From contig CAKSRC010000019.1 of assembly GCA_934486915.1 (NCBI GenBank), forward strand, positions 1 to 25,492: a stretch of DNA of 25,492 bases, written 5' to 3'. Below are positions 1 through 7,698 of the stretch, piece by piece. Both the position numbers and the translations under genes were made by a program. Numbering within the stretch: the first letter of the stretch is position 1; every line of letters begins with the position of its first letter. Under the pieces are notes generated by a model, which was given only the letters and a program-made list of their open reading frames with translations, was not told the DNA's origin and did no database searches. The stretch comes from an uncultured Eubacteriales bacterium (GTDB lineage: Bacteria; Bacillota; Clostridia; Oscillospirales; Acutalibacteraceae).

Positions 1-17
1 AGATATTAATGGTAAAT

Positions 18-23
18 TATAAT
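18..23 (+). promoter_or_regulatory. -10 box of the heat-shock operon promoter
   Basis: A perfect TATAAT lies 4 bp upstream of the CIRCE operator. A -35 box with normal spacing would lie just before the first base of the window and cannot be seen. The start of transcription would fall inside the operator, which fits repression by HrcA blocking initiation. Confidence 0.6.
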
Positions 24-27
24 TATG

Positions 28-54
28 TTAGCACTCTAAAGATGAGAGTGCTAA
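28..54 (+). promoter_or_regulatory. CIRCE operator (HrcA binding site)
   Basis: The arms TTAGCACTC (28-36) and GAGTGCTAA (46-54) are separated by exactly 9 bases, a perfect match to the CIRCE consensus. It sits between the -10 box and hrcA, the classic place for autogenous control of an hrcA-grpE-dnaK-dnaJ operon. In known systems HrcA binds here at normal temperature and loses activity when GroEL is titrated by unfolded protein. Confidence 0.97.
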
Positions 55-78
55 TGATGAGAATCAGAGGTAAGTGCT

Positions 79-1110
79 ATGAAACCTGAAGAAAGAAAAC
101 TAAAAATACTTGAAGCGATTATTGAAATTCATGTAAAGACAGGTGAACCGGTTGGTTCAAAGATACTTTGCGATTATTTGGATTTTTCAGTTTCATCTGC
201 AACCATAAGAAACGATATGGCGGATCTTTGTGAACTGGGTTTATTGGAACAGCTACATACTTCGTCAGGAAGGGTACCTTCTAATAAAGGGTATAGGCTC
301 TACATTAATAAGCTTATGAACAAAGAAGATTTGAGTGACAATGAAAAGGGCTTTATCTTATCTAATTTATCTACTTGCAGAGATGACCCTGAAAAGCTGC
401 TCTCAAGAGCGTCGGAGCTTTTGTCGGAAATAACAAACTTTACTGCTATTTCTACAACACCACCTGCGTTTAGTGATACAGTTAGAAAAATTGAATTTGT
501 AAAAGTAGGTAAACGCTCTGCGATGCTTATATTTATGACTTCATCAGGAATTGTAAAAAATAAACTCTTTAGGTGTGATTATGATCTTACTCCCGAGCTT
601 TTAAAGGTATTTACTTCCATCATAAATGAGAACTTTGTTGGTATTAATATCTCTTCTATAACACCGGCATTTATTCAAAGTATAGCCGTTACTTTTGGAG
701 AAATGACTCTTTTGATGCCTGCAGTGTTAAATGCAATATTGGAAGCTGCAGAAGAATCAATGAATATAAATGTTAGAATGGAAGGGCAAATGAACCTTTT
801 ATTTCTTCCGGAGTTCGATACAGCTGATGCCAAGGGTATTGTGGGCTTTTTGAGTAGACAAAAGGAGCTTGTTGATTTACTGTTTGACAATAAAAACAAT
901 TCTACCAATGTCTTAATAGGTCCTGAAATTAATAAACCCGAACTTTTAGGTACAAGTATAATTATATCGCCCTACAATTTATTTAATAAAGCATCGGGTG
1001 CAATCGCAATAATAGGTCCTACAAGGATGAATTATTCTAAAGTAATAACGAGCCTGGAATATCTAAGTTCATCAGTTGGAAATATTTTAAGTGAAATTTT
1101 GGATAATTAA
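79..1110 (+). CDS. hrcA: Heat-inducible transcription repressor HrcA
   Basis: HrcA represses class I heat-shock genes by binding CIRCE, and it is the first gene of the operon it controls. The 343-residue product has the normal length. Residues about 1-75 form the winged-helix DNA-binding region, with the family-typical stretches GEPVGSK, SSATIRNDM and TSSGRVPSNKGYR. The remainder is the GAF-like and dimerisation part. The ATG start is supported by an AGAGG site 8 bases upstream. The perfect CIRCE upstream and grpE downstream fix the assignment. Nothing is truncated. Confidence 0.97.
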   Translation: MKPEERKLKILEAIIEIHVKTGEPVGSKILCDYLDFSVSSATIRNDMADLCELGLLEQLHTSSGRVPSNKGYRLYINKLMNKEDLSDNEKGFILSNLSTCRDDPEKLLSRASELLSEITNFTAISTTPPAFSDTVRKIEFVKVGKRSAMLIFMTSSGIVKNKLFRCDYDLTPELLKVFTSIINENFVGINISSITPAFIQSIAVTFGEMTLLMPAVLNAILEAAEESMNINVRMEGQMNLLFLPEFDTADAKGIVGFLSRQKELVDLLFDNKNNSTNVLIGPEINKPELLGTSIIISPYNLFNKASGAIAIIGPTRMNYSKVITSLEYLSSSVGNILSEILDN

Positions 1111-1163
1111 AATTAAATATAACAATATAAATATATGTGCATAAAACGAAAGGGGAAAATTTT

Positions 1164-1721
1164 TTGAGTACTAAATCAAAGAAACCAAAAGAGGCTTCTA
1201 TAGATGAAAATCAAGTATTAGAAGAATCAAAAAATACTAAGGAAAATATTGAATCTCAAGAAAAAGTTGATCCAAATAAAGAAGCTTTAGAAAAAATGGA
1301 AAAAGAACTTGCATCTCAAAAAGATAGGTTACTGCGTATTGCGGCGGAATATGAAAACTTTAGAAAGAGGACAGAAAAGGAAAAAGCCTCTATATATTCA
1401 GATGCGATAAGTATGGCAGTAGGAGCAATACTTCCAATTGCGGATAGTTTAGAAAATGCAACTAAGTCTTTAGAAAACTTAGATGAAAACTATAAAAAAG
1501 GATTAAACCTTATAGTTAATCAATTTAATGAATCAATGAAAAAATTAAATGTAGAATCCTTTGGCGACAAAGGTGACACATTTAACCCTGATCTTCATAA
1601 TGCTGTTGCACATATTGAAGACGATAAATTGGAGGAAAATGTTATAGCAGAAGTATTCCAAAAGGGATATAAAATTGGAGACCGTATAGTTAGATATGCA
1701 ATGGTTCAAGTTGCTAACTGA
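1164..1721 (+). CDS. grpE: Nucleotide exchange factor GrpE (TTG start)
   Basis: GrpE releases ADP from DnaK so that the chaperone cycle can continue. The product has the usual order: a charged, disordered N-terminus (about residues 1-45), a long coiled coil containing RIAAEYENFRKRTEKEK, and a C-terminal beta domain ending in GDRIVRYAMVQV. I place the start at TTG 1164 (185 aa) because GAAAGGGG at 1148-1155 lies 8 bases before it. The in-frame ATG at 1137 has no ribosome binding site and would add nine residues not typical of the family. The gene lies 53 bases after hrcA and 54 before dnaK, in the standard order. Confidence 0.95.
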   Translation: MSTKSKKPKEASIDENQVLEESKNTKENIESQEKVDPNKEALEKMEKELASQKDRLLRIAAEYENFRKRTEKEKASIYSDAISMAVGAILPIADSLENATKSLENLDENYKKGLNLIVNQFNESMKKLNVESFGDKGDTFNPDLHNAVAHIEDDKLEENVIAEVFQKGYKIGDRIVRYAMVQVAN

Positions 1722-1775
1722 TTATATTTTTATAAAATATTTTATTATGTATAATTTTTAGGAGGAAAATATATT

Positions 1776-3602
1776 ATGGCAAAGACAATAGGTATAGACT
1801 TAGGTACAACAAATTCATGTGTGGCTGTTATAGAAGGTGGCGAACCGGTAGTTATAGCAAATGCAGAAGGTGCAAGAACAACTCCATCTGTAGTAGCTTT
1901 TTCAAAAAATAATGAAAGAATGGTAGGTCAAGTTGCAAAACGTCAGGCTATTACTAACCCTGATCGTACAATATCTTCTATAAAAAGAGAAATGGGTACA
2001 TCTCATAAAGTAACCATAGACGGAAAAGATTACACTCCTCAAGAAATTTCTGCAATGATACTTCAAAAATTAAAGGCAGATGCAGAAGCTTACCTAGGAG
2101 ATAAGGTAACACAAGCTGTTATCACAGTACCTGCTTATTTTACAGATGCTCAACGTCAAGCAACAAAGGATGCAGGTAAAATTGCAGGTTTAGAGGTTAA
2201 ACGTATAATCAATGAGCCTACAGCTGCAGCACTTTCTTATGGTATTGATAAAGAAAATGACCAAAAGATTATGGTTTATGACCTAGGCGGAGGTACCTTC
2301 GATGTATCTATTATCGAAATGGGCGATGGAGTTCAAGAGGTTTTAGCTACTGCAGGTAATAACCGTCTTGGTGGAGACGACTTTGACCAAAGAATAATTG
2401 ATTGGATGGTTTCCTCTTTCAAAGCAGAAACAGGTGTAGACCTTAAAAATGATAAAATGGCTATGCAAAGATTAAAAGAAGCAGCAGAAAAGGCTAAGAT
2501 CGAACTTTCAGGTGTTACTTCTGCAGCTATTAATCTACCGTTTATAACAGCAGATGCAACAGGTCCTAAGCACCTTGACCTTACTCTTTCAAGAGCAAAA
2601 TTTAATGAATTAACAGCAGATCTAGTAGAAAAAACAATGGTTCCTGTTAAGAATGCTTTAGCTGATTCAGGCTTATCTATAAATGAAATTGACAAGGTAT
2701 TAATGGTTGGTGGTTCTTCAAGAATACCTGCTGTACAAGAGGCTGTTAAAAAATTAACTGGTAAAGAGCCATTTAAGGGCATTAACCCTGATGAGTGTGT
2801 TGCTATGGGTGCAGCTCTTCAAGCCGGCGTTTTAGGCGGAGAAGTTGAAGGCTTATTACTTTTAGATGTTACTCCTCTATCTTTAGGTATTGAAACTATG
2901 GGCGGAGTTATGACTAAGGTTATTGATAGAAATACTACTATACCAACAAAGAAGAGCCAAATTTTCTCTACTGCTGCAGATAACCAAACTCAAGTTGAAG
3001 TTAATGTACTTCAAGGTGAACGTGAATTTGCAAGAGATAATAAACAACTTGGTTTATTTAAACTAGATGGTATCGCTCCTGCTCCAAGAGGAATTCCTCA
3101 AATTGAAGTAACTTTTGATATAGATGCTAACGGTATTGTTAACGTACATGCTAAAGACTTAGGTACAGGAAAAGAACAAAATATTACTATTACTTCAAGC
3201 ACAAATATGTCTAAAGAAGATATAGACAAAGCAATTAAAAATGCAGAGCAATTTGCAGAGGAAGATAAAAAACGTCGTGAGGAAGTAGAAACCAAAAACG
3301 AGGCTGAAAATCTTTGCTATGCTGTTGAAAAATTACTTTCAGACAGTGGAGACAAGATTTCAGAAGAAGATAAAACAAACCTAAACGGAAAAGTATCAAC
3401 TTTAAAAGAAGCTATAAGCGCTAATAATTTTGAAGATATTAAGTCTAAGACAGAAGAATTACAAAAAGCTATGTATGAAGTATCAACAAAATTATATCAA
3501 CAAGCAGCACCTCAAGGCGGCGAACCTCAAGCTGAAAAAACTGCTGACGGTAATAATGTATATGAAGCTGATTACAAAGATGTCGATGAAGACAACAAAT
3601 AA
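1776..3602 (+). CDS. dnaK: Molecular chaperone DnaK (Hsp70)
   Basis: DnaK is the ATP-dependent Hsp70 that binds exposed hydrophobic segments of client proteins, with DnaJ stimulating ATP hydrolysis and GrpE exchanging nucleotide. The 608-residue product is full length for a Gram-positive DnaK. The ATPase domain (about 1-360) shows the phosphate-1 motif GIDLGTTNSCV at the N-terminus, VYDLGGGTFDVS and the adenosine motif VGGSSRIPAVQ. The linker GLLLLDVTPLSLGIET, the substrate-binding beta sandwich and the helical lid follow, and the tail is acidic. A near-perfect AGGAGG (1760-1765) lies 10 bases before the ATG. Confidence 0.99.
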   Translation: MAKTIGIDLGTTNSCVAVIEGGEPVVIANAEGARTTPSVVAFSKNNERMVGQVAKRQAITNPDRTISSIKREMGTSHKVTIDGKDYTPQEISAMILQKLKADAEAYLGDKVTQAVITVPAYFTDAQRQATKDAGKIAGLEVKRIINEPTAAALSYGIDKENDQKIMVYDLGGGTFDVSIIEMGDGVQEVLATAGNNRLGGDDFDQRIIDWMVSSFKAETGVDLKNDKMAMQRLKEAAEKAKIELSGVTSAAINLPFITADATGPKHLDLTLSRAKFNELTADLVEKTMVPVKNALADSGLSINEIDKVLMVGGSSRIPAVQEAVKKLTGKEPFKGINPDECVAMGAALQAGVLGGEVEGLLLLDVTPLSLGIETMGGVMTKVIDRNTTIPTKKSQIFSTAADNQTQVEVNVLQGEREFARDNKQLGLFKLDGIAPAPRGIPQIEVTFDIDANGIVNVHAKDLGTGKEQNITITSSTNMSKEDIDKAIKNAEQFAEEDKKRREEVETKNEAENLCYAVEKLLSDSGDKISEEDKTNLNGKVSTLKEAISANNFEDIKSKTEELQKAMYEVSTKLYQQAAPQGGEPQAEKTADGNNVYEADYKDVDEDNK

Positions 3603-3622
3603 GATATAACATGATTTCCAAT

Positions 3623-3652
3623 ATCCCTCTTCTTTTGCAGTGGAGGGATTTT
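3623..3652 (+). terminator. Hairpin between dnaK and dnaJ, possible partial terminator or processing site
   Basis: The arms ATCCCTC (3623-3629) and GAGGGAT (3643-3649) form a 7-bp stem with a 13-base loop, followed by a short T run. It lies 20 bases after the dnaK stop and before the dnaJ ribosome binding site. The T run is too short for full termination, so read-through with reduced dnaJ transcription, or RNase processing, is likely. The same arm sequence recurs in the terminator after the cupin gene. Confidence 0.5.
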
Positions 3653-3685
3653 GGTAGTTTAGCAATAAATGTAGGAGTGGTATTT

Positions 3686-4828
3686 TTGGCAGATAAGAGG
3701 GATTTTTATGAAGTTATCGGTGTACCAAAGAATGCATCGGATGACGAAATAAAAAAGGCCTATAGAAAGCTTGCAAAAAAATATCATCCGGACTTAAATC
3801 CGGGTGATAAAGAAGCCGAAATGAAGTTTAAAGAAGTAAACGAGGCTTATGAAGTACTTTCTGATAAACAGAAGAGAGCGAGATATGATCAATTTGGTCA
3901 TGCGGGAGTTGATCCAAGTTATGGCGCAGGCCCGACAGGTCAAGGACCGTTTGGTGAAGATATAGATTTAGGCGATATATTTAACAGTTTCTTTGGCGGC
4001 TTTGGCGGAGGAGGAAGAAGGTCTAACCCAAATGCTCCAAGGAAAGGTGCAGATACTGAGGTTTCTCTAACTATTTCTTTTGAGGAGGCAGCCAAGGGAT
4101 GCAAAAAAGAAATTACGTATAATAACGTAGAAAAATGTGATGCTTGTGGGGGATCAGGTGCAGCTGCGGGATCCTCACCTAAGACTTGTCCATCCTGCCA
4201 TGGATCAGGACAGGTTACAATCAACCAACGTACCCCATTTGGTGTTATACAAACTTCAAGAACTTGCGATAGGTGTAGAGGAACGGGTAAGACAATAGAT
4301 AATCCTTGTAAGAAGTGCTCAGGAACTGGACGTAAAAATGAGCGTAGAACTATCGAAATTTCCGTACCTGCGGGAATAGATGACGGTCAAATTTTAAATA
4401 TAAGAAACAAGGGTAATGCGGGAGTAAATGGCGGACCAAATGGCGATTTACACGTATATATAAGCGTAAAACCTCATTCTATATTTGAAAGAAAAGCGGA
4501 TGATGTTTGGTGTGAAATACCTATAACATTTACTCAAGCTTCTTTAGGAGACGAAGTGGTTGTACCAACCTTAGATGGTAAAGTGACATATTCAATACAT
4601 GAAGGAACTCAACCCGGCGATATCTTCAAATTAAAGGGAAGAGGTATACCGCATTTGAATTCAAAAGGTAGAGGAGATCAATATGTTAAGGTTACTATAG
4701 AGACTCCAAGGCATTTATCCAGCAAGCAAAGAGAACTTTTGAAGGAATTTGACGCAACTATCAGTGATAAAAATTATCAAAAGAGGAAAGGCTTTTTTGA
4801 TAAGATAAGAAATTTATTTGGTGACTGA
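3686..4828 (+). CDS. dnaJ: Co-chaperone DnaJ (TTG start)
   Basis: DnaJ (Hsp40) delivers clients to DnaK and stimulates its ATPase. From TTG 3686 the protein is 380 residues, the family norm. It has a J domain with HPD at about residues 34-36, a Gly/Phe-rich linker, four CxxCxGxG-type zinc repeats (CDACGGSG, CPSCHGSG, CDRCRGTG, CKKCSGTG) and the C-terminal beta domains. The start is chosen because AGGAGTGG (3673-3680) sits 5 bases before it and the J domain begins at once. The in-frame ATG at 3611 would translate the intergenic hairpin and add 25 residues before the J domain. It is the last gene of the operon. Confidence 0.97.
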   Translation: MADKRDFYEVIGVPKNASDDEIKKAYRKLAKKYHPDLNPGDKEAEMKFKEVNEAYEVLSDKQKRARYDQFGHAGVDPSYGAGPTGQGPFGEDIDLGDIFNSFFGGFGGGGRRSNPNAPRKGADTEVSLTISFEEAAKGCKKEITYNNVEKCDACGGSGAAAGSSPKTCPSCHGSGQVTINQRTPFGVIQTSRTCDRCRGTGKTIDNPCKKCSGTGRKNERRTIEISVPAGIDDGQILNIRNKGNAGVNGGPNGDLHVYISVKPHSIFERKADDVWCEIPITFTQASLGDEVVVPTLDGKVTYSIHEGTQPGDIFKLKGRGIPHLNSKGRGDQYVKVTIETPRHLSSKQRELLKEFDATISDKNYQKRKGFFDKIRNLFGD

Positions 4829-4862
4829 TATTAATAAATATATAGACGTATACTTATGACAA

Positions 4863-4890
4863 AGGCCTCGGCTAAGCCGAGGCCTCTTTA
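4863..4890 (+). terminator. Terminator of the heat-shock operon
   Basis: The arms AGGCCTCGGC (4863-4872) and GCCGAGGCCT (4876-4885) pair perfectly over 10 bp around a TAA loop, followed by CTTTA. The stem is very GC-rich for this DNA, but the T run is short. It begins 34 bases after the dnaJ stop. Confidence 0.85.
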
Positions 4891-4907
4891 TGTGTACAAA
4901 AACAAAA

Positions 4908-4946
4908 TAAGGAGGAAGTGCACATAGTGTTTCCTCCTTACTTTTT
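4908..4946. terminator. Bidirectional terminator between dnaJ and mazF
   Basis: The arms TAAGGAGGAA (4908-4917) and TTCCTCCTTA (4931-4940) form a perfect 10-bp stem. On the + strand it is followed by CTTTTT, acting as a second stop behind dnaJ. On the - strand it is followed by a T-rich tract, so it can end the mazF transcript. One arm is a full Shine-Dalgarno sequence and the other its complement. Confidence 0.75.
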
Positions 4947-4991
4947 AAAATATAGTGCTACAATGATCTTGCGTTTAAATTATAGCAAAAA

Positions 4992-5363
4992 TTATGTAGC
5001 ATTATTTACATTGTTTCCTAGATCCAAACCAAAGCTGACAGATAATGCTTGGTCGACCTTATCCATAGATGCATAGTTAAGGCAGCCTGTTTTTTCTTTT
5101 AACCTTTTTTTATCGATCGTTCTTATTTGTTCAAGTAAGACTACTGAATCTTTTGAAAGACCGCTATCCTCGGATTCTAGGTTTATATGTGTTGGTAGGT
5201 TAGCTTTTGAATGTTGGCTTGTGATTGCAGCGGCTATTACAGTTGGACTAAAGCGATTTCCAACATCATTCTGCACAATTAATACCGGTCGAACTCCACC
5301 TTGTTCAGAACCTACAACAGGGCTAAGATCTGCATAGAAAATATCTCCTCGTTTTATATTCAC
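4992..5363 (-). CDS. mazF: MazF/PemK-family mRNA interferase (EndoA-like)
   Basis: This is a ribosome-independent endoribonuclease toxin of the MazF type that cleaves mRNA at short sites. The product matches the Bacillus EndoA pattern over its whole length: KRGDIFYADLSPVVGSEQGG, RPVLIVQNDVGNRFSPT and VVLLEQIRTIDKKRL. I choose GTG at 5363 (123 aa), because it aligns with the start of EndoA as I remember it (IVKRGD) and GGAG at 5374-5377 lies 10 bases upstream. The GTG at 5372 is only 1 base from that GGAG. No CopG/ribbon-helix-helix antitoxin is encoded upstream on the same strand, where the divergent cupin gene begins. It is therefore either an orphan or has an antitoxin elsewhere. Confidence 0.93.
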   Translation of the reverse strand: MNIKRGDIFYADLSPVVGSEQGGVRPVLIVQNDVGNRFSPTVIAAAITSQHSKANLPTHINLESEDSGLSKDSVVLLEQIRTIDKKRLKEKTGCLNYASMDKVDQALSVSFGLDLGNNVNNAT

Positions 5364-5467
5364 AGTTTTCACACTCCGGAAATCTAATATTTTTGGTCAT
5401 ATATGTTGACAAGAATATTTTTGCCTAAACTTGGCCTGTTTAATCACAAAAAATAAATTTGTCTATT

Positions 5468-5481
5468 ACATAATATTATGT
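5468..5481. promoter_or_regulatory. 14-bp perfect palindrome in the mazF-cupin divergent region
   Basis: ACATAATATTATGT reads the same on both strands. It lies midway between two divergent genes and just upstream of a weak candidate cupin promoter. A wider inverted pair, AATCACA (5442-5448) and TGTGATT (5479-5485), overlaps its right half. This is a candidate operator only; AT-rich palindromes arise by chance in DNA of this composition. Confidence 0.35.
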
Positions 5482-5483
5482 GA

Positions 5484-5511
5484 TTGCCTTTTGTGACATT
5501 AAAATTATAGA
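5484..5511 (+). promoter_or_regulatory. Candidate promoter of the cupin gene
   Basis: TTGCCT (5484-5489) and TATAGA (5506-5511) are separated by 16 bases, each matching 4 of 6 consensus positions. The distance to the cupin ATG would be about 55 bases. It is a weak match and should be treated as provisional. Confidence 0.35.
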
Positions 5512-5573
5512 TTCACCAAATTTTATTTAATAGCATAAATTGATATTAAAACGATTATGAGGGGAATATTTAT

Positions 5574-6008
5574 ATGCGTAATTTTAATAATAGAAATAAT
5601 CCTAGGAAAAGGGTAGATTATGGTCCTGATCCGTTTATTTTTAATATTGACAAGGAAACAAAGGAGAATAAATTTTTTCGTCGTGCATTGTGGACAGATA
5701 AATATATGCAATTAACATTGATGAGCATACCTGCAGGCTTAGACATAGGGCTTGAAGTACACCCTGATTTAGACCAATTTATAAGAATAGAAGATGGGAC
5801 AGCTTTAGTAAAGATGGGTGAAAATAAGGATAGACTTGACATACAAAAACGTATTGATTCTCAATACGCGTTTATTATTCCTGCAGGTACTTGGCATAAT
5901 GTTTTAAATATTGGTAATTGTCCTTTAAAGCTATATTCAATATATGCTCCCTCTCAACATCCAAAAGGAACTATTCATAGAACTAAGGCCGATGCCTTAG
6001 AAGAATAG
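5574..6008 (+). CDS. Single-domain cupin protein
   Basis: This is a 144-residue single cupin barrel of a type common in Clostridia, related in fold to the mannose-6-phosphate isomerase cupins; its substrate is unknown. The first cupin motif covers G59, H63, Q68 and G75. The second is PAGTWHNVLN at 103-112 with H108. H63, Q68 and H108 are the likely metal ligands. The N-terminal part contains the conserved YGPDPFIFNI and the C-terminal part SIYAPSQHPKGT. AGGGG (5560-5564) lies 9 bases before the ATG. It diverges from mazF and is followed by its own terminator, so it is probably monocistronic. Confidence 0.85.
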   Translation: MRNFNNRNNPRKRVDYGPDPFIFNIDKETKENKFFRRALWTDKYMQLTLMSIPAGLDIGLEVHPDLDQFIRIEDGTALVKMGENKDRLDIQKRIDSQYAFIIPAGTWHNVLNIGNCPLKLYSIYAPSQHPKGTIHRTKADALEE

Positions 6009-6013
6009 AAATA

Positions 6014-6049
6014 AACATCCCTCTTTAGTGTTAGAGGGATGTTCGTTTT
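6014..6049 (+). terminator. Terminator of the cupin gene
   Basis: The arms AACATCCCTCT (6014-6024) and AGAGGGATGTT (6033-6043) form a perfect 11-bp stem with an 8-base loop, followed by CGTTTTT. It begins 6 bases after the stop codon. In the other direction the tail is only moderately T-rich, so it may also weakly terminate comM, which ends at 6064. Confidence 0.92.
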
Positions 6050-6063
6050 TGTTTATATGTTAT

Positions 6064-7596
6064 CTATAATTCTTTAAGCCAATATTTTCTATCAAGGCTT
6101 CGATATTGTACAGCTTCTGCTATATGTATAGCTTTTATCACTTCGCTGGAGTCTAGATCTGCAATGGTTCTTGAAACTTTTAGCACTCTATCATATGCTC
6201 TTGCCGAAAGGCTCATTTTGTCGAATGCCATTTTTAATAGGCTTAGGGCAGAGTCATCCATTTTACATATTTCGTGCAGAATAGATGAGGGTATTCTTGC
6301 ATTACATGATATATTTGTGTCCTTATATCTCATGTTTTGAATTTCTCTTGCCTTATTAACCCGTTTTTTTATGGAGGCGGAGGTTTCCGCTTGGTCATTT
6401 GATGAAAGTTCTTCAAATTCAACGGGAGGGACTTCAATATGAATATCAAGCCTATCCAAAAGAGGGCCGGAAACTCTTGATAAATATTTAGATACGGTTG
6501 ATTGAGAACAGGTACATGGCCTTTTTGGATGGCCAAAATAGCCGCAAGGGCAGGGATTCATTGCAGCAACAAGCATAACTGAGCATGGATAAGATAAGGT
6601 TCCGCTAACTCTTGAAATGGTTACAATACCATCCTCAATTGGTTGCCTTAATACTTCAGTTGCACTGCGGCTGAATTCAGGAAGCTCATCCAAAAATAAG
6701 ACACCGTTATGAGCTAAAGAAAGTTCACCTGGGTGAGGGATTCTTCCGCCGCCTGAAAGACCTGCAGGTGAGACAGTGTGGTGAGGGGCTCTAAATGGAC
6801 GGGTGGTTATCATAGGGGATCCGGCCGGTAATACTCCTGCAATAGAGTGAATTTTGGTGGTTTCGATTATTTCCTCAAATGTCATATCGGGCAATATAGA
6901 AGGAATCCTCTTTGCAAGCATGCTTTTTCCTGAGCCGGGAGGTCCTATAAGCATAACATTATGACCTCCCGCTGCAGCAATTTCTAATGCTCTTTTTGCC
7001 TCTAATTGACCCTTAACCTGGGCAAAATCCAACAACTTATCATTTGAGGGTTTCTCCATGGGTTTAGCTACGGCCTTTGCAAGAGGAACCTTTGAGGAAA
7101 GATGATCTAAGAGAGCCTTTACATTACTGACACCATATACATTTATGCCTTCAACTACAGCCCCTTCAAAAGCATTGTCATATGGCACATATATATTTTT
7201 ATATCCAAGTTCCTTGGCCTTTATTACCATAGAAAGTACACCGTTAATCGGTCTTATATCGCCGGATAAGGATAATTCACCTATAAAGATAGAATCATCT
7301 AAATTATAATCAATTTGATACGTACATTTAAGTAAAGCTAAAAATATAGGGAGGTCATATATAGGACCTTCTTTTCTTATATCTGCAGGAGCTAAATTTA
7401 CCGTAATTCGACCGACAGGAAAATCATAACCACAATTTTTAAGAGATGACCTAACTCGGTCTCTTGATTCTTTTACGGATGCATCGGGGAGACCCACTAC
7501 ATCAAAAGCAGGTATACCGTTTGATAAGTCGGCTTCTACTTCAACTAAAAAGGCATCTATTCCTAAAAGACCTAGGCTATATAATCTAGAAACCAT
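6064..7596 (-). CDS. comM: YifB/ComM-family Mg-chelatase-like AAA+ ATPase
   Basis: In naturally transformable Gram-negatives, ComM is a hexameric helicase that extends branches during integration of transforming DNA. In Clostridia the role is untested. The 510-residue product is full length. The N-terminal ChlI-like domain (about 1-175) starts with SLGLLGIDAFLVEVEADLS. Walker A GPPGSGKS spans 218-225 and Walker B VLFLDELPEF 299-308. HHTVSPAGLSGGG (272-284) and a four-cysteine cluster (C349, C351, C361, C363) follow, with the sensor segment GPLLDRLDIH and a C-terminal helical domain. An AGGGGG-type site precedes the ATG. It has its own promoter downstream of sigG. Confidence 0.93.
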   Translation of the reverse strand: MVSRLYSLGLLGIDAFLVEVEADLSNGIPAFDVVGLPDASVKESRDRVRSSLKNCGYDFPVGRITVNLAPADIRKEGPIYDLPIFLALLKCTYQIDYNLDDSIFIGELSLSGDIRPINGVLSMVIKAKELGYKNIYVPYDNAFEGAVVEGINVYGVSNVKALLDHLSSKVPLAKAVAKPMEKPSNDKLLDFAQVKGQLEAKRALEIAAAGGHNVMLIGPPGSGKSMLAKRIPSILPDMTFEEIIETTKIHSIAGVLPAGSPMITTRPFRAPHHTVSPAGLSGGGRIPHPGELSLAHNGVLFLDELPEFSRSATEVLRQPIEDGIVTISRVSGTLSYPCSVMLVAAMNPCPCGYFGHPKRPCTCSQSTVSKYLSRVSGPLLDRLDIHIEVPPVEFEELSSNDQAETSASIKKRVNKAREIQNMRYKDTNISCNARIPSSILHEICKMDDSALSLLKMAFDKMSLSARAYDRVLKVSRTIADLDSSEVIKAIHIAEAVQYRSLDRKYWLKEL

Positions 7597-7632
7597 ATTT
7601 TTCCCCCTTACTTATAAATAAGATATAATATG

Positions 7633-7661
7633 ATTATAGTCGAAAAAAATGGTAATATCAA
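7633..7661 (-). promoter_or_regulatory. Housekeeping promoter of comM
   Basis: On the - strand, TTGATA (7661-7656) and TATAAT (7638-7633) are exactly 17 bases apart, close to the SigA consensus. The start would lie near 7626, about 30 bases before the comM ATG. The spacer contains seven T residues that also follow the hairpin behind sigG, so the two signals overlap. Confidence 0.75.
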
Positions 7662-7662
7662 G

Positions 7663-7693
7663 TCGACCGACCTATAATTTATAAGTCGGCCGA
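7663..7693 (-). terminator. Imperfect hairpin behind sigG, possible terminator
   Basis: The core arms CCGAC (7667-7671) and GTCGG (7685-7689) are extended outward by TCG/CGA after one mismatch and inward by TATAA/TTATA after another. It starts 6 bases beyond the sigG stop. On the - strand the T run (7644-7650) comes only after about 12 further bases, which is late for an intrinsic terminator, so its efficiency is doubtful. Confidence 0.4.
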
Positions 7694-7698
7694 GGTAA

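Noticed and set aside
1137..1163. ATG-initiated longer form of grpE
   Set aside because: There is no ribosome binding site before 1137, while GAAAGGGG is ideally placed before TTG 1164, and the extra residues are not typical of GrpE.
3611..3685. 25-residue N-terminal extension of dnaJ
   Set aside because: It would translate an intergenic hairpin, has no ribosome binding site and is absent from DnaJ proteins; TTG 3686 is better.
4918..5080. Possible GTG-started ORF behind the ideal SD at 4910-4917
   Set aside because: The SD is locked in a perfect terminator stem, and the frame runs antisense through mazF without a recognisable protein.
5384..5412. TTGTCA-17-TATTAG as the mazF promoter
   Set aside because: It would start transcription within or just before the ribosome binding site, and the -10 match is poor.
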